The notes under the pieces were generated by a model. The model did no database searches. It worked only from the letters and a program-made list of their open reading frames with translations, and was not told where the DNA came from. Source: Microbacterium nymphoidis (lineage in GTDB: Bacteria > Actinomycetota > Actinomycetes > Actinomycetales > Microbacteriaceae). From it: 64,000 nucleotides of DNA. Location of the stretch: contig NZ_JAJNOD010000003.1 of the NCBI RefSeq assembly GCF_021044885.1, forward strand, positions 62,001 to 126,000. Reading direction: 5' to 3'. A program made the position numbers and the translations under genes. How positions within the stretch are numbered: position 1 is the first letter of the stretch; each line of letters begins with the position of its first letter. Below are positions 16,974 to 23,985 of this stretch, piece by piece.

Positions 16974-17951
16974 TCAGGTGTGCTCGGGCCACTCGGCGTC
17001 GCGCAAGATCTCCCGCAGCTGCGACTCCACGCCGCGCCCGTTCAGCTCGACGACGCGCCCCTGGTCGAACAGTTCCAGCACACGCGGATCGATGTAGCTG
17101 GATCGCGCCACGGCCGGGGTGTTGCCGAGAGCGGCGGCCGTCTCGCGCACCGCCTCCACCACGGCCTGCTTTCGTGCGCGCTCCTCCTTCTGCACTCCCG
17201 CCCGTGCCAGCGCAGCCGCCGCGATGGCGGTGCCGTGAATGGTGCGGAAGTCCTTGGCGGTGAAATCACCGCCGGTGCGCGCTCGCAGGTCGTCGTTGAT
17301 GTCCGCAGCACGCACGAGCCGATAACCCCGGCCGGCACTCCAGGCGAGGAGCCGCGCTCGGGGCCCGCGTGACAGCAGCCGCTCCAGGACCGGCGCCAGG
17401 TCGGCGTCCGAGATGCGCGACTCCCAGGGGACCCCGCTCTTGCCGCGAAAAGCCAGGGTCACGATGCCCTGCTCCACACGGACGTGGCGGCAGCGCAGCG
17501 TGGCGAGCCCGATGCTGCCGTGCTCGCGCGCATACGCCTCCGATCCGATCCGCAGATATCCGGTGTCGAGCATCCGGATTCCCGCTGCGAGAACCGTGGC
17601 GCGCTCCAGGCCGGGAGCACGGAGGTCGCGCGTCACCGAACGGCGCAGCGCGGGGAGCGCGTCGGCGAGCTCGAGCGCCCGGTTGAACTTCTCCTCGGCA
17701 GCCTGCTGCGTCCATGACTCGTGATAGCGGTACTGGGTCCGTCCCGCCGCATCCACTCCCGTCACTTGCAGATCGGCGTCAGGATCGGGGCTGATCCAGA
17801 CATCGCGCCACATCGGCGGGATGGCCAGGGCCCGGATCCGGCTGAGGTCCACCTCGTCCGTGATCCGGTGCCCGCTCTCGTCCCGGTACTCGAAGCCGCG
17901 TCCCCGGCGAATCCGTCGCCATCCCACGCGCTCGGTCATGTTCGTATGCAC
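16974..17951 (-). CDS. DNA topoisomerase IB (poxvirus-like)
   Basis: A 325-residue bacterial type IB topoisomerase. An N-terminal beta domain (about 1-90, GFEYRDESGHRITDEVDLSRIRALAIPPMWRDV read in sections) precedes the catalytic domain. There the ILDTGYLRIGSE-like helix, KDFRTIHGT and the terminal SYIDPRV are visible; the tyrosine of SYIDPRV is the likely nucleophile that forms a 3'-phosphotyrosine link. These enzymes relax supercoils of either sign without ATP. The GTG at 17951 lies eight bases after a TACCGT box; the ATG four codons in (MTERVGW) is an alternative. It is divergent from the Asp23 cluster. Confidence 0.9.
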   Translation of the reverse strand: MHTNMTERVGWRRIRRGRGFEYRDESGHRITDEVDLSRIRALAIPPMWRDVWISPDPDADLQVTGVDAAGRTQYRYHESWTQQAAEEKFNRALELADALPALRRSVTRDLRAPGLERATVLAAGIRMLDTGYLRIGSEAYAREHGSIGLATLRCRHVRVEQGIVTLAFRGKSGVPWESRISDADLAPVLERLLSRGPRARLLAWSAGRGYRLVRAADINDDLRARTGGDFTAKDFRTIHGTAIAAAALARAGVQKEERARKQAVVEAVRETAAALGNTPAVARSSYIDPRVLELFDQGRVVELNGRGVESQLREILRDAEWPEHT

Positions 17952-18021
17952 TCATGTGCACGGTACAGATGTCAAGCCGGTGGCCCGTCGCCCGCTCATC
18001 GAGATCTCCGGAGAACTTTTT

Positions 18022-18048
18022 TGTGACATCCGGGCGGCGACCCTCGTC
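18022..18048 (+). promoter_or_regulatory. Candidate ECF-sigma promoter for the Asp23 cluster
   Basis: TGTGACA (18022-18028) and CGTC (18045-18048) are separated by exactly 16 bases. CGTC is a frequent -10 element of ECF sigma factors and a TGTCACA-like -35 is described for the ECF41 group. The pair lies about 70 bases before the first Asp23 gene. An ECF gene sits in the same locus. The match is short and could be chance. Confidence 0.35.
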
Positions 18049-18121
18049 ATACCAGTAGAGCGATCGATTCGCTCGTCGGTTCGGCGCAGGAACGATGCGC
18101 CCAGCACGAAGGAGAAGGACG

Positions 18122-18622
18122 ATGGTTGCAGAACAGTCGAAGACGAACGCTGGTACGGAGGCCTCGACCGCGGCACGCGCGGCAGCAGGGTCGCCGCGAG
18201 TGGACCGGGGCACCGGAGGGGCTTCGACCTCCGTCGCCGAGACGACCGCTGGTCAGACCACGATCGCCGATGCGGTGGTCGCCAAGATCGTCGGCATCGC
18301 GGCGCGTGAGGTGAGCGGTGTGCACGCCCTCGGCGGTGGTGGTGCCCGCGCTCTCGGCGCGATCCGTGACGCTGTCAACGCGACCGACCTCACGCAGGGC
18401 ATCAAGGTCGAGGTCGGGGAGACGCAGGTCGCGGCCGACATCACGATCGTGGTGGAATACCCGTCGCCCATCCAGCAGGTCGCCGAGAACGTGCGCTCCG
18501 CCGTGACCGCCGCGATCACACAGCTCGTCGGACTCGAGGTCGTCGAGGTCAACATCGACGTGAACGACGTCCACCTTCCCGCAGATGACTCCGCCGAGGA
18601 GTCCGAGCCGCGCGTGTCATGA
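18122..18622 (+). CDS. Asp23/Gls24 family envelope stress protein
   Basis: A 166-residue Asp23/Gls24 protein. Residues 1-45 are a Ser/Thr/Ala-rich, probably flexible tail; the domain from about 48 to 145 begins TTIADAVVAKIVGIAAREVSGVHAL and includes the conserved VEYPSPIQQVAENVRSAV helix. In firmicutes Asp23 lines the inner face of the membrane, held by AmaP, and affects cell-envelope homeostasis. A GAAGGAGAAGG box precedes the ATG at 18122. It starts a tightly packed operon with a DUF2273 protein, a second Asp23 protein and two AmaP-like membrane proteins. Confidence 0.9.
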   Translation: MVAEQSKTNAGTEASTAARAAAGSPRVDRGTGGASTSVAETTAGQTTIADAVVAKIVGIAAREVSGVHALGGGGARALGAIRDAVNATDLTQGIKVEVGETQVAADITIVVEYPSPIQQVAENVRSAVTAAITQLVGLEVVEVNIDVNDVHLPADDSAEESEPRVS

Positions 18623-18810
18623 GCGCCACGATGACGGGTGCCCTGCTGGGCGCGGTGCTGGCTTTCGCGGGGCTCGCCTTCGGGTTCTGGGGATTCATCC
18701 TGGTGCTCGTGCTCATGGCGGCCGGTGCGATCGTCGCCCGTATCGCCAGTGGCGAGCTGGACGTGCGTGAACTCCTGCGGGTGTTCACCGGGCGGCGATC
18801 CTCGTCATGA
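18619..18810 (+). CDS. DUF2273-like small membrane protein
   Basis: A 63-residue protein with two hydrophobic segments (about 5-22 and 24-43) separated by a short turn, then a charged tail (GELDVRELLRVFTGRR). Its size, the GxxxGxxxAFxGLxFGFWG pattern and its place between two Asp23 genes match the DUF2273 proteins found in Asp23/AmaP operons, which may help anchor Asp23 at the membrane. It overlaps both neighbours by four bases. Confidence 0.8.
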   Translation: MSATMTGALLGAVLAFAGLAFGFWGFILVLVLMAAGAIVARIASGELDVRELLRVFTGRRSSS

Positions 18811-19184
18811 GCATCGCCACCGCTGAATCCGCGACGACCACACCGGTCACACCGGTACGCGGCGTCGTACGGGTGCACGAGCGTGCCATCGAGAAGGTGG
18901 TTCGCGAGGCTTCGGCGGCGGTGGTCGGTGTGCAGCGCACGCAGGTGCAGGTGGAGGTCTCCGACGCCGCGGACGGGATCACGGTCCGGCTCGCGACGAA
19001 ACTGCCGGTTGCCGACCCACTGGACGAGGAAGCGCTGCGCTCGCTGGTGCCGGTGGGGGAGCGAGTGCGATCGATCCAGCGCGAGCTGGCGGAGCGACTC
19101 GGAGTGCTCACCGGACGCGACATCCGGCGCATCACCGTGGTGATCACCGGCGCACGCGTGCAGCAACGGCGAAGGGTGAGGTAG
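18807..19184 (+). CDS. Asp23/Gls24 family protein
   Basis: A 125-residue, nearly domain-only Asp23 homologue. It starts with a short Thr-rich tail and continues VHERAIEKVVREASAAVVGVQRTQVQVEVSDAADGITVRLATKLPVADP, ending in the helix and strand GVLTGRDIRRITVVITGARV. It is more divergent than the first copy and may form mixed assemblies with it. It overlaps the DUF2273 gene by four bases and is followed three bases later by the DUF6286 gene. Confidence 0.85.
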   Translation: MSIATAESATTTPVTPVRGVVRVHERAIEKVVREASAAVVGVQRTQVQVEVSDAADGITVRLATKLPVADPLDEEALRSLVPVGERVRSIQRELAERLGVLTGRDIRRITVVITGARVQQRRRVR

Positions 19185-19186
19185 AG

Positions 19187-19756
19187 GTGGCAACGATCAT
19201 GGAGCGCGTCGTGCGTCGCGAGACGCACTCGCCTCGGTCCGCGGCGGTGGTCCTGGTACTGATCATCGTCTCGGTCGTCGCACTGTGGGTTGCGACCGAG
19301 CTCATCCTGCACATGGCCGGAGGCCGGGCGCTGCTCGCAACGCCGGGGGCGATCATGCAGTGGCTCGTCAGCGTTCCCGACCTCGTTCCCCGAGCGGCCG
19401 TGGTCGCGGGAGCGGCGGCAGTCGCCGTCATCGGGGCGGTGCTGGTCGTGCTCTCGGTCGCTCCGGGGCGCCGGGCGCGACACCGTCTCGACGTCACGGG
19501 TGTGGCGGTCGCCGACAACAGCGTCATCGCGTCGGCTGTGGCCGAAGAGGTGCGGCGGAGCCTGGACATGAGCGCCGGCGACGTGGTGGTGGGAGTGGGA
19601 CACCGCGCCCTCGACGTCACCGCGCGCACCAGCGCCGGGCGGCGCGTCACCGCCGCCGACGTGGGATCGGCTGCGCAAGCGGCGCTGGCTGCTTGTCGCA
19701 TTCCGCCGCTGCGCGTGCACGCACGCGTGGTGGCGGATCAGAGAGGACAGGAGTGA
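19187..19756 (+). CDS. DUF6286-type membrane-anchored Asp23-like protein
   Basis: A 189-residue protein with two membrane helices (about 19-42 and 70-92) and a cytoplasmic C-terminal domain that repeats the Asp23 pattern: RLDVTGVAVADNSVIASAVAEEVRRSLDM and later TAADVGSAAQAALAACRIPPLRVHARV. This matches the DUF6286 family. It likely plays the AmaP role, tethering soluble Asp23 proteins to the membrane. The GTG at 19187 is used; a later in-frame ATG (MERVV) is possible. The following gene begins three bases after the stop. Confidence 0.78.
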   Translation: MATIMERVVRRETHSPRSAAVVLVLIIVSVVALWVATELILHMAGGRALLATPGAIMQWLVSVPDLVPRAAVVAGAAAVAVIGAVLVVLSVAPGRRARHRLDVTGVAVADNSVIASAVAEEVRRSLDMSAGDVVVGVGHRALDVTARTSAGRRVTAADVGSAAQAALAACRIPPLRVHARVVADQRGQE

Positions 19757-19759
19757 GTC

Positions 19760-20377
19760 ATGAACGAGACGAATCGTGCGGTCAATCGTGTGTTGCTGTT
19801 CGTTGTCGGGATGATCCTCCTGGGTGCCGGGGGCGCTGCCGTCGCGGCCAGCACCTGGGGCGACGCCGGGCGGGTCTGGGGGGACCTGCTCGGCGCAGCC
19901 CGGGACTGGCTGTCCGACGCGGACGCGGCCACACGGCTGCCGGGCGACAGCGCGGTGAGCTGGCTCGCGATCGCAGCCGTCGCTGTGGCGGTGGCCGCCG
20001 TGGTCGTCTCGGTGGTGATCATCGCCCATCTCGGACGGACCACCAGCACGCCGGTGCTGCGCGTGACAGCCGCGGAAGATGATCTCGGCGGGGTCGTGGT
20101 GCGTCCCGCGTTCGCCTCGGACGTCATCGGTCACGCCCTGTCCGGACGGGAGGAGATCGTCCATAGCCGCATCAGCACCGCTCGTGTCAAGGGTCAGGAC
20201 ATCCTGCACGTGGACGTGATACCGCGGAAGAGGACATCACCGGCGGCGGTAGCCGACCTGGTCACCCGGGCAACGGATGCGCTGGCGGTGATGACCGGAC
20301 GGGACCTTCCCGTCTACATCTCGATCCGCACCAGCGTGCGGGCACGACTGGCGGCGGACCAGCCGCGGGTCAGGTGA
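19760..20377 (+). CDS. AmaP-like alkaline-shock membrane anchor
   Basis: A 205-residue protein with two membrane helices (about 9-33 and 70-92) followed by a cytoplasmic domain of about 110 residues, again with Asp23-like spacing (AVADLVTRATDALAVMTGRDLPVYISI). This is the usual layout of actinobacterial AmaP relatives. It sits right behind the DUF6286 gene with an AGAGGACAGGAG box in front. The pair offers two separate membrane anchors for the soluble Asp23 proteins. Family membership is inferred from layout and context. Confidence 0.75.
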   Translation: MNETNRAVNRVLLFVVGMILLGAGGAAVAASTWGDAGRVWGDLLGAARDWLSDADAATRLPGDSAVSWLAIAAVAVAVAAVVVSVVIIAHLGRTTSTPVLRVTAAEDDLGGVVVRPAFASDVIGHALSGREEIVHSRISTARVKGQDILHVDVIPRKRTSPAAVADLVTRATDALAVMTGRDLPVYISIRTSVRARLAADQPRVR

Positions 20378-20398
20378 CGGGTCAGAAGGGAGAACGCA

Positions 20399-20614
20399 AT
20401 GGGAAAGAACATCCTGCTCGTGGCGGTGATCGCTGTGGCGGCCTACTTCGTAGGCGTGGAATCGGCGAAGTCGCGCGGCAAGAACTATGAGGACCTGCGC
20501 CATCAGCTGGAGCGGCTGTGGACGAGTCCGGAAGCACGGAAGTCACGTCAGCGCGCCGCGAAGAAGGCGCGCAAGGCGATGAAGAAGACCGGCCGCAAGC
20601 TCGGCCGCGCGTAG
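20399..20614 (+). CDS. Small membrane-anchored basic protein
   Basis: A 71-residue protein: one N-terminal membrane helix (MGKNILLVAVIAVAAYFVGVE), a helical stretch YEDLRHQLERLW, and a very basic C-terminus of Lys/Arg/Ala. It resembles YtxH-like stress proteins in size and layout, but no motif proves that. An AGAAGGGAG box precedes the ATG. The basic tail could contact lipid head groups or nucleic acid. Confidence 0.75.
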   Translation: MGKNILLVAVIAVAAYFVGVESAKSRGKNYEDLRHQLERLWTSPEARKSRQRAAKKARKAMKKTGRKLGRA

Positions 20615-20673
20615 GCGCGACCGTCAGCGGTTGCCAAGTCCGGATATCCCGGAACGGAGAGAAGGGGAAAGTC

Positions 20674-20847
20674 ATGAGTGCTGGAGACAAGATCAAGGCC
20701 GCAGCCGACAAGGTCACCGGTGAGGTGAAGGAGGCCGTCGGCAAGGTCACCGGTAACGACGAGATGGTCGCCGAGGGCAAGGCCGACCAGGCCAAGGGCC
20801 ACCTCAAGGACGCCGTCGAGGACGTTAAGGACACGTTCAAGAAGTGA
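20674..20847 (+). CDS. csbD: CsbD family stress protein
   Basis: A 57-residue CsbD-like protein, Lys/Asp/Glu/Ala-rich and predicted helical, with the paired family units DKIKAAADKVTGEVKEAVGK and EGKADQAKGHLKDAVEDVKD. CsbD proteins are abundant under general stress in bacteria; their action is unknown. A GAAGGGGAAA box precedes the ATG at 20674. A longer in-frame version starting at 20518 overlaps the previous gene and is not supported. A strong hairpin follows the stop directly. Confidence 0.9.
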   Translation: MSAGDKIKAAADKVTGEVKEAVGKVTGNDEMVAEGKADQAKGHLKDAVEDVKDTFKK

Positions 20848-20852
20848 CGAGA

Positions 20853-20887
20853 CAGTGGCTGCGCGGCCCGGTGCCGCGCAGCCACTG
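20853..20887 (+). terminator. Terminator-like hairpin after csbD
   Basis: A perfect 15-bp stem, CAGTGGCTGCGCGGC with GCCGCGCAGCCACTG, closes a 5-base loop just after the csbD stop. There is no T-run. It may end most transcripts or protect the csbD mRNA. Confidence 0.75.
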
Positions 20888-20918
20888 CTCGCCGAGAACA
20901 TCGAAAGGACACACGACC

Positions 20919-21185
20919 ATGGGATTCTTCAGCTTCCTCATCCTCGGGCTCATCGCCGGGGCTATCGCCAAACTGATCCTGCCGGGCAAGCAGGGCGGCG
21001 GCTGGTTCGTCACACTGCTTCTCGGCGTCGTCGGGGCGATGCTCGGCGGATGGCTGGGCGGCGTGCTGTTCAACGTCGACCTGCAGGGCTTCTTCTCGCT
21101 GACCACGTGGCTGCTCGCGATCGGCGGCTCGATCCTCGTGCTGTTGATCTACGGACTGATCGTCGGTCGGGGCCGCAAAGCGTGA
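20919..21185 (+). CDS. GlsB/YeaQ/YmgE family membrane protein
   Basis: An 88-residue protein of the transglycosylase-associated (GlsB/YeaQ) family, with three membrane helices. It starts MGFFSFLILGLIAGAIAKLI and contains the conserved PGKQGGGWFVTLLLGVVGAMLGGWLGG in sections. Such proteins are induced by envelope or general stress, and GlsB is genetically linked to Gls24 in enterococci. A GAAAGGAC box precedes the ATG. Hairpins on both sides suggest it can be expressed as a single gene. Confidence 0.9.
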   Translation: MGFFSFLILGLIAGAIAKLILPGKQGGGWFVTLLLGVVGAMLGGWLGGVLFNVDLQGFFSLTTWLLAIGGSILVLLIYGLIVGRGRKA

Positions 21186-21189
21186 CGTC

Positions 21190-21220
21190 TGCTCCCGCGG
21201 TGCACGCCGCCGCGGGAGCA
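21190..21220 (+). terminator. Terminator-like hairpin before the sigma-factor gene
   Basis: TGCTCCCGCGG pairs perfectly with CCGCGGGAGCA around a 9-base loop, four bases after the GlsB-like stop codon. It separates the structural part of the locus from the sigma-factor genes. Confidence 0.7.
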
Positions 21221-21261
21221 CACCTCGTGCCGTGGGGGAGTAACGGATCGGAGGGGGAGAG

Positions 21262-21831
21262 ATGAATCGGACGGAGCGATCATCGGATCCGCTTGCGGGC
21301 GCGGACGACAGGATCGTCGCCGGACGCGCAGCAGATGGGGACACGGCGGCTTTTGGCACGCTGGTGCGGCGGTTCGCACCGACGATGCGCGCGTACGCGG
21401 CGAGGATCCTGCCGGGGACGCTGGAGGTCGATGACGTCGTGCAGGATGCGTTCATCACCGCCTGGGCTCAGCTGCCGGAACTGGACGATCCGGGCCGGGT
21501 GCGTGGCTGGCTGCTGCGGATCACCAGCCGAAAGGCCATCGATCGCCTGCGCGCGTCACGTCCGCACGCGGACGTGACGGAGATCGAGGCACCCGCTCCG
21601 GCGTACGAGTCGCCGTCGCGTCGCGCGGAAGCGCGTGCCGGCGTCGTGGCGCTGGGTGAGGCGCTCGGGCGCCTTCCCGCGCAGCAACGGGAATGCTGGG
21701 TGCTGCGCGAGCTCGGCGGCTACTCGTACGACGACATCGCGCACGAGCTGGAGCTGTCCGTCTCCACCGTGCGCGGACTATTGGCCCGGGCGCGCAAACA
21801 CATCCTCGTTGAGATGGAGCAGTGGCGATGA
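21262..21831 (+). CDS. ECF-type RNA polymerase sigma factor
   Basis: A 189-residue group-4 sigma factor. Region 2 spans about 30-95 (FGTLVRRFAPTMRAYAARIL, then EVDDVVQDAFITAWAQL for -10 recognition and core binding). Region 4 spans about 130-180 (LPAQQRECWVLRELGGYSYDDIAHELELSVSTVRGLLARAR in sections) for -35 binding. A GGAGGGGGAGAG box precedes the ATG. It overlaps the next gene, which looks like its anti-sigma partner. Its place among envelope-stress genes suggests it controls this cluster and possibly itself. Confidence 0.92.
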   Translation: MNRTERSSDPLAGADDRIVAGRAADGDTAAFGTLVRRFAPTMRAYAARILPGTLEVDDVVQDAFITAWAQLPELDDPGRVRGWLLRITSRKAIDRLRASRPHADVTEIEAPAPAYESPSRRAEARAGVVALGEALGRLPAQQRECWVLRELGGYSYDDIAHELELSVSTVRGLLARARKHILVEMEQWR

Positions 21832-22445
21832 ACGAACACGATATTCCTCCGCTCCCGGCACTGGGGCTGGAGCCGCAGGACCTGGACGGGCATTCCATCG
21901 AGGAGCTCTCCGACTACCTCGACGCGAATCGCACCCCGCGCGATGCCGCCATCGAGGAGTCTCCCGGTTGCCGGATCGCGCTCGATGCGCTGGAGCGGCT
22001 TCGCGGCATCAGCGCGCAGCTGCTAGAGGCTGATGCCGCCGCGGCAGCGCCCGTGGAGGAGAGCTGGGTGCACCGCGTGCTCTCCGGGATCGCCCTCGAT
22101 GCCCGCGCGGGACGGCGTATCCCGATCACCGGCGATGCGAGCGGTGATCTCGGCGTGACCGAGGGCGCAGTGCGGGGGGTCGTGCGCGCTGCCGAGCGGG
22201 ATGTCCCGGGTGCACTGGTGGGGCGGTGCGTGCTGGAGGGCGACGTGGCGTCGCCGGGTGCGCCGATCACCGTGAAGGTGGAGGTCAGCGTGGCTTACGG
22301 TGCACCGATTCCCGATCTCGTGTCGCGGTTGCGCGGTGCCATCAGTACCCGCTTGCGAGCGCATACTGAGTTGAACGTCGTCGGCATCGACGTCCTCGTG
22401 CAGGACCTTCGCCGCCCGAGCAGCCCGACCGAGGAGACCCGATGA
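21828..22445 (+). CDS. Putative anti-sigma factor fused to an Asp23-like domain
   Basis: A 205-residue protein with two parts. Residues 1-75 (SIEELSDYLDANRTPRDAAIEESPGCRIALDALERLRGIS in sections) resemble the short helical N-terminus of anti-sigma proteins, but the HxxxCxxC zinc motif is absent; a single Cys is present. Residues 80-195 follow the Asp23 plan, with VTEGAVRGVVRAAERDVPGA, a VKVEVSVAYGAPIPDLVSRLRGAI block and a final ELNVVGIDVLVQDL strand. It overlaps the sigma gene (ATGA), the normal position of an anti-sigma gene. A GTG two codons upstream is an alternative start. The regulatory role is inferred. Confidence 0.7.
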   Translation: MNEHDIPPLPALGLEPQDLDGHSIEELSDYLDANRTPRDAAIEESPGCRIALDALERLRGISAQLLEADAAAAAPVEESWVHRVLSGIALDARAGRRIPITGDASGDLGVTEGAVRGVVRAAERDVPGALVGRCVLEGDVASPGAPITVKVEVSVAYGAPIPDLVSRLRGAISTRLRAHTELNVVGIDVLVQDLRRPSSPTEETR

Positions 22446-22834
22446 GCGCGGTTCGTGATGATGAGCTCGTCGTCCGCATCGAGTCGATCGTCTCGGCGAC
22501 ACCCGGCGTGAGCGGGGTCTTCCGCTCCGGCTCCGCGTTCGGACGCGTTGCCGACACCGCCGCTCGCGCTCTCGGCCTGCGCGAGGGGAACGAGAGCCTG
22601 GTCGTTCTCGCCCGCGATGACGACGCAGTGAGCATCGACGTCTCCATCGGGGTGTCTGCCGGGTTCGGTGCACGCGAGACCGTTCGCCGCGTGCATGATG
22701 CCATCGCGACGCAGTTCCGGCACGATGGAGACGGGCGCGCGAACGTGCGGGTGACGGTCGTGCACATCGACGACGCCGCGCCCGCTGCACCGAAGCCGTC
22801 TACGCCTGCAGGAGATCGGAATGCCCATGACTGA
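22442..22834 (+). CDS. Divergent Asp23-like protein
   Basis: A 130-residue protein. It lacks clear family motifs but repeats the Asp23 order of elements: a helix DELVVRIESIVSATPGVSGV, a strand VSIDVSIGVSAGFGARETVRRVHDAIATQF and a final strand VRVTVVHIDD. It overlaps the anti-sigma/Asp23 fusion by four bases and the following kinase-like gene by 14. This suggests a sixth or seventh Asp23-fold protein in the locus. Assignment rests on pattern and context only. Confidence 0.6.
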   Translation: MSAVRDDELVVRIESIVSATPGVSGVFRSGSAFGRVADTAARALGLREGNESLVVLARDDDAVSIDVSIGVSAGFGARETVRRVHDAIATQFRHDGDGRANVRVTVVHIDDAAPAAPKPSTPAGDRNAHD

Positions 22835-23759
22835 CAACACGGCGATCGTCTGGAACCCGTCCAAGACCACGCGTGAGGAGCTCGAAGCAGCGCTGCCCGA
22901 CGGCGTCGACGTCTCCTGGTTCGAGACCACGGAGGATGATCCGGGCCGCGGCGCGACGCAGAGCGCTCTGGCAGCCGGTGCCTCGCTCATCCTCGCGGCC
23001 GGGGGAGACGGAACCATCCGCGCTGTGGCCGAGCACCTGGCCGAGACCGGGGCCGCGGCCGATCTCGGGATCGTGCCGCTGGGTACGGGCAACCTCCTGG
23101 CCCGCAACCTCGGCGTGCCGCTGAACGACGTGTCCGCGGCGGTGTCGCGCGCCTTCGAGAACGAGGCGACCACGATCGACATCGGCTGGGCGGACGTTCA
23201 CGTGGCCGACGACGTGCAGCGGCGGGCGTTCGCCGTCATGGCCGGGTTCGGCATCGACGCTCACATGATCACCGAGACGAACGACGACCTGAAGGATCGC
23301 GCCGGCTGGCTCGCATACGTCGAATCGCTCGGCCGCGCCCTCTCCGCGAGCGGCGTCATCGACATCCGCCTGAGCGTGGACGGCGAGGACGCCGCGCAGG
23401 ACAAGGCGCACACGCTTCTGGTCGGCAACTGCGGCATGCTGCAGGGCGGCATCGCGCTGCTGCCCGACGCCGACCCCTCGGACGGGGCGCTGGATCTCCT
23501 CGTCCTGCAAGCGGACGGCGTCGCGGGCTGGATGGACACGATGCGCAACATGATGTGGGACCACGGCATCAAGCGCTTCTTCAGCCGGGACGCGGTGCCG
23601 GAGGACGACGCGAGCAGCGCCAGCACTGTGCGCAAGCGGATCGCGTCCCTCGCGGTCGACCTCGGCGAGCCGCGGATGTTCGAAGTCGACGGTGACACGG
23701 TCGGAGAGGCGACTCGGGTGGAGATCAGCGTCCAGCCGGGCGCCCTGCGCGTGCGCTGA
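22821..23759 (+). CDS. Diacylglycerol kinase-like lipid kinase
   Basis: A 312-residue protein of the DAGK_cat/YegS/BmrU group. It has the N-terminal WNPSK motif, GGDGT at 61-65 for ATP binding, PLGTGN at 86-91, and the C-terminal MFEVDGD stretch. The family phosphorylates diacylglycerol, sphingosine-like or other lipids at the membrane. An AGGAGATCGG box fits the ATG at 22821, which overlaps the preceding gene. Its place behind stress genes suggests lipid recycling or remodelling during envelope stress. Confidence 0.9.
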   Translation: MPMTDNTAIVWNPSKTTREELEAALPDGVDVSWFETTEDDPGRGATQSALAAGASLILAAGGDGTIRAVAEHLAETGAAADLGIVPLGTGNLLARNLGVPLNDVSAAVSRAFENEATTIDIGWADVHVADDVQRRAFAVMAGFGIDAHMITETNDDLKDRAGWLAYVESLGRALSASGVIDIRLSVDGEDAAQDKAHTLLVGNCGMLQGGIALLPDADPSDGALDLLVLQADGVAGWMDTMRNMMWDHGIKRFFSRDAVPEDDASSASTVRKRIASLAVDLGEPRMFEVDGDTVGEATRVEISVQPGALRVR

Positions 23760-23985
23760 GTACAAGCTCGGTCGCGGGCCTTCCGGCGCCGGTCACCGGT
23801 CTGGGTCCGGTGGGGATCACCTGAGCGTTTCGTCCGAGTGGTGTGGCGGGTTCGCTTCGCTGCGCGCCGGTGGCGGACACTGACGGTTCCCCCGACCGGC
23901 GGGCACCGCGCGTGCCTCGCCGGAGCCGAACGTCGGTCCGGATGCGTGAGATGCCCGTGACGACGACCCGATGGAAGCAGGAAAC

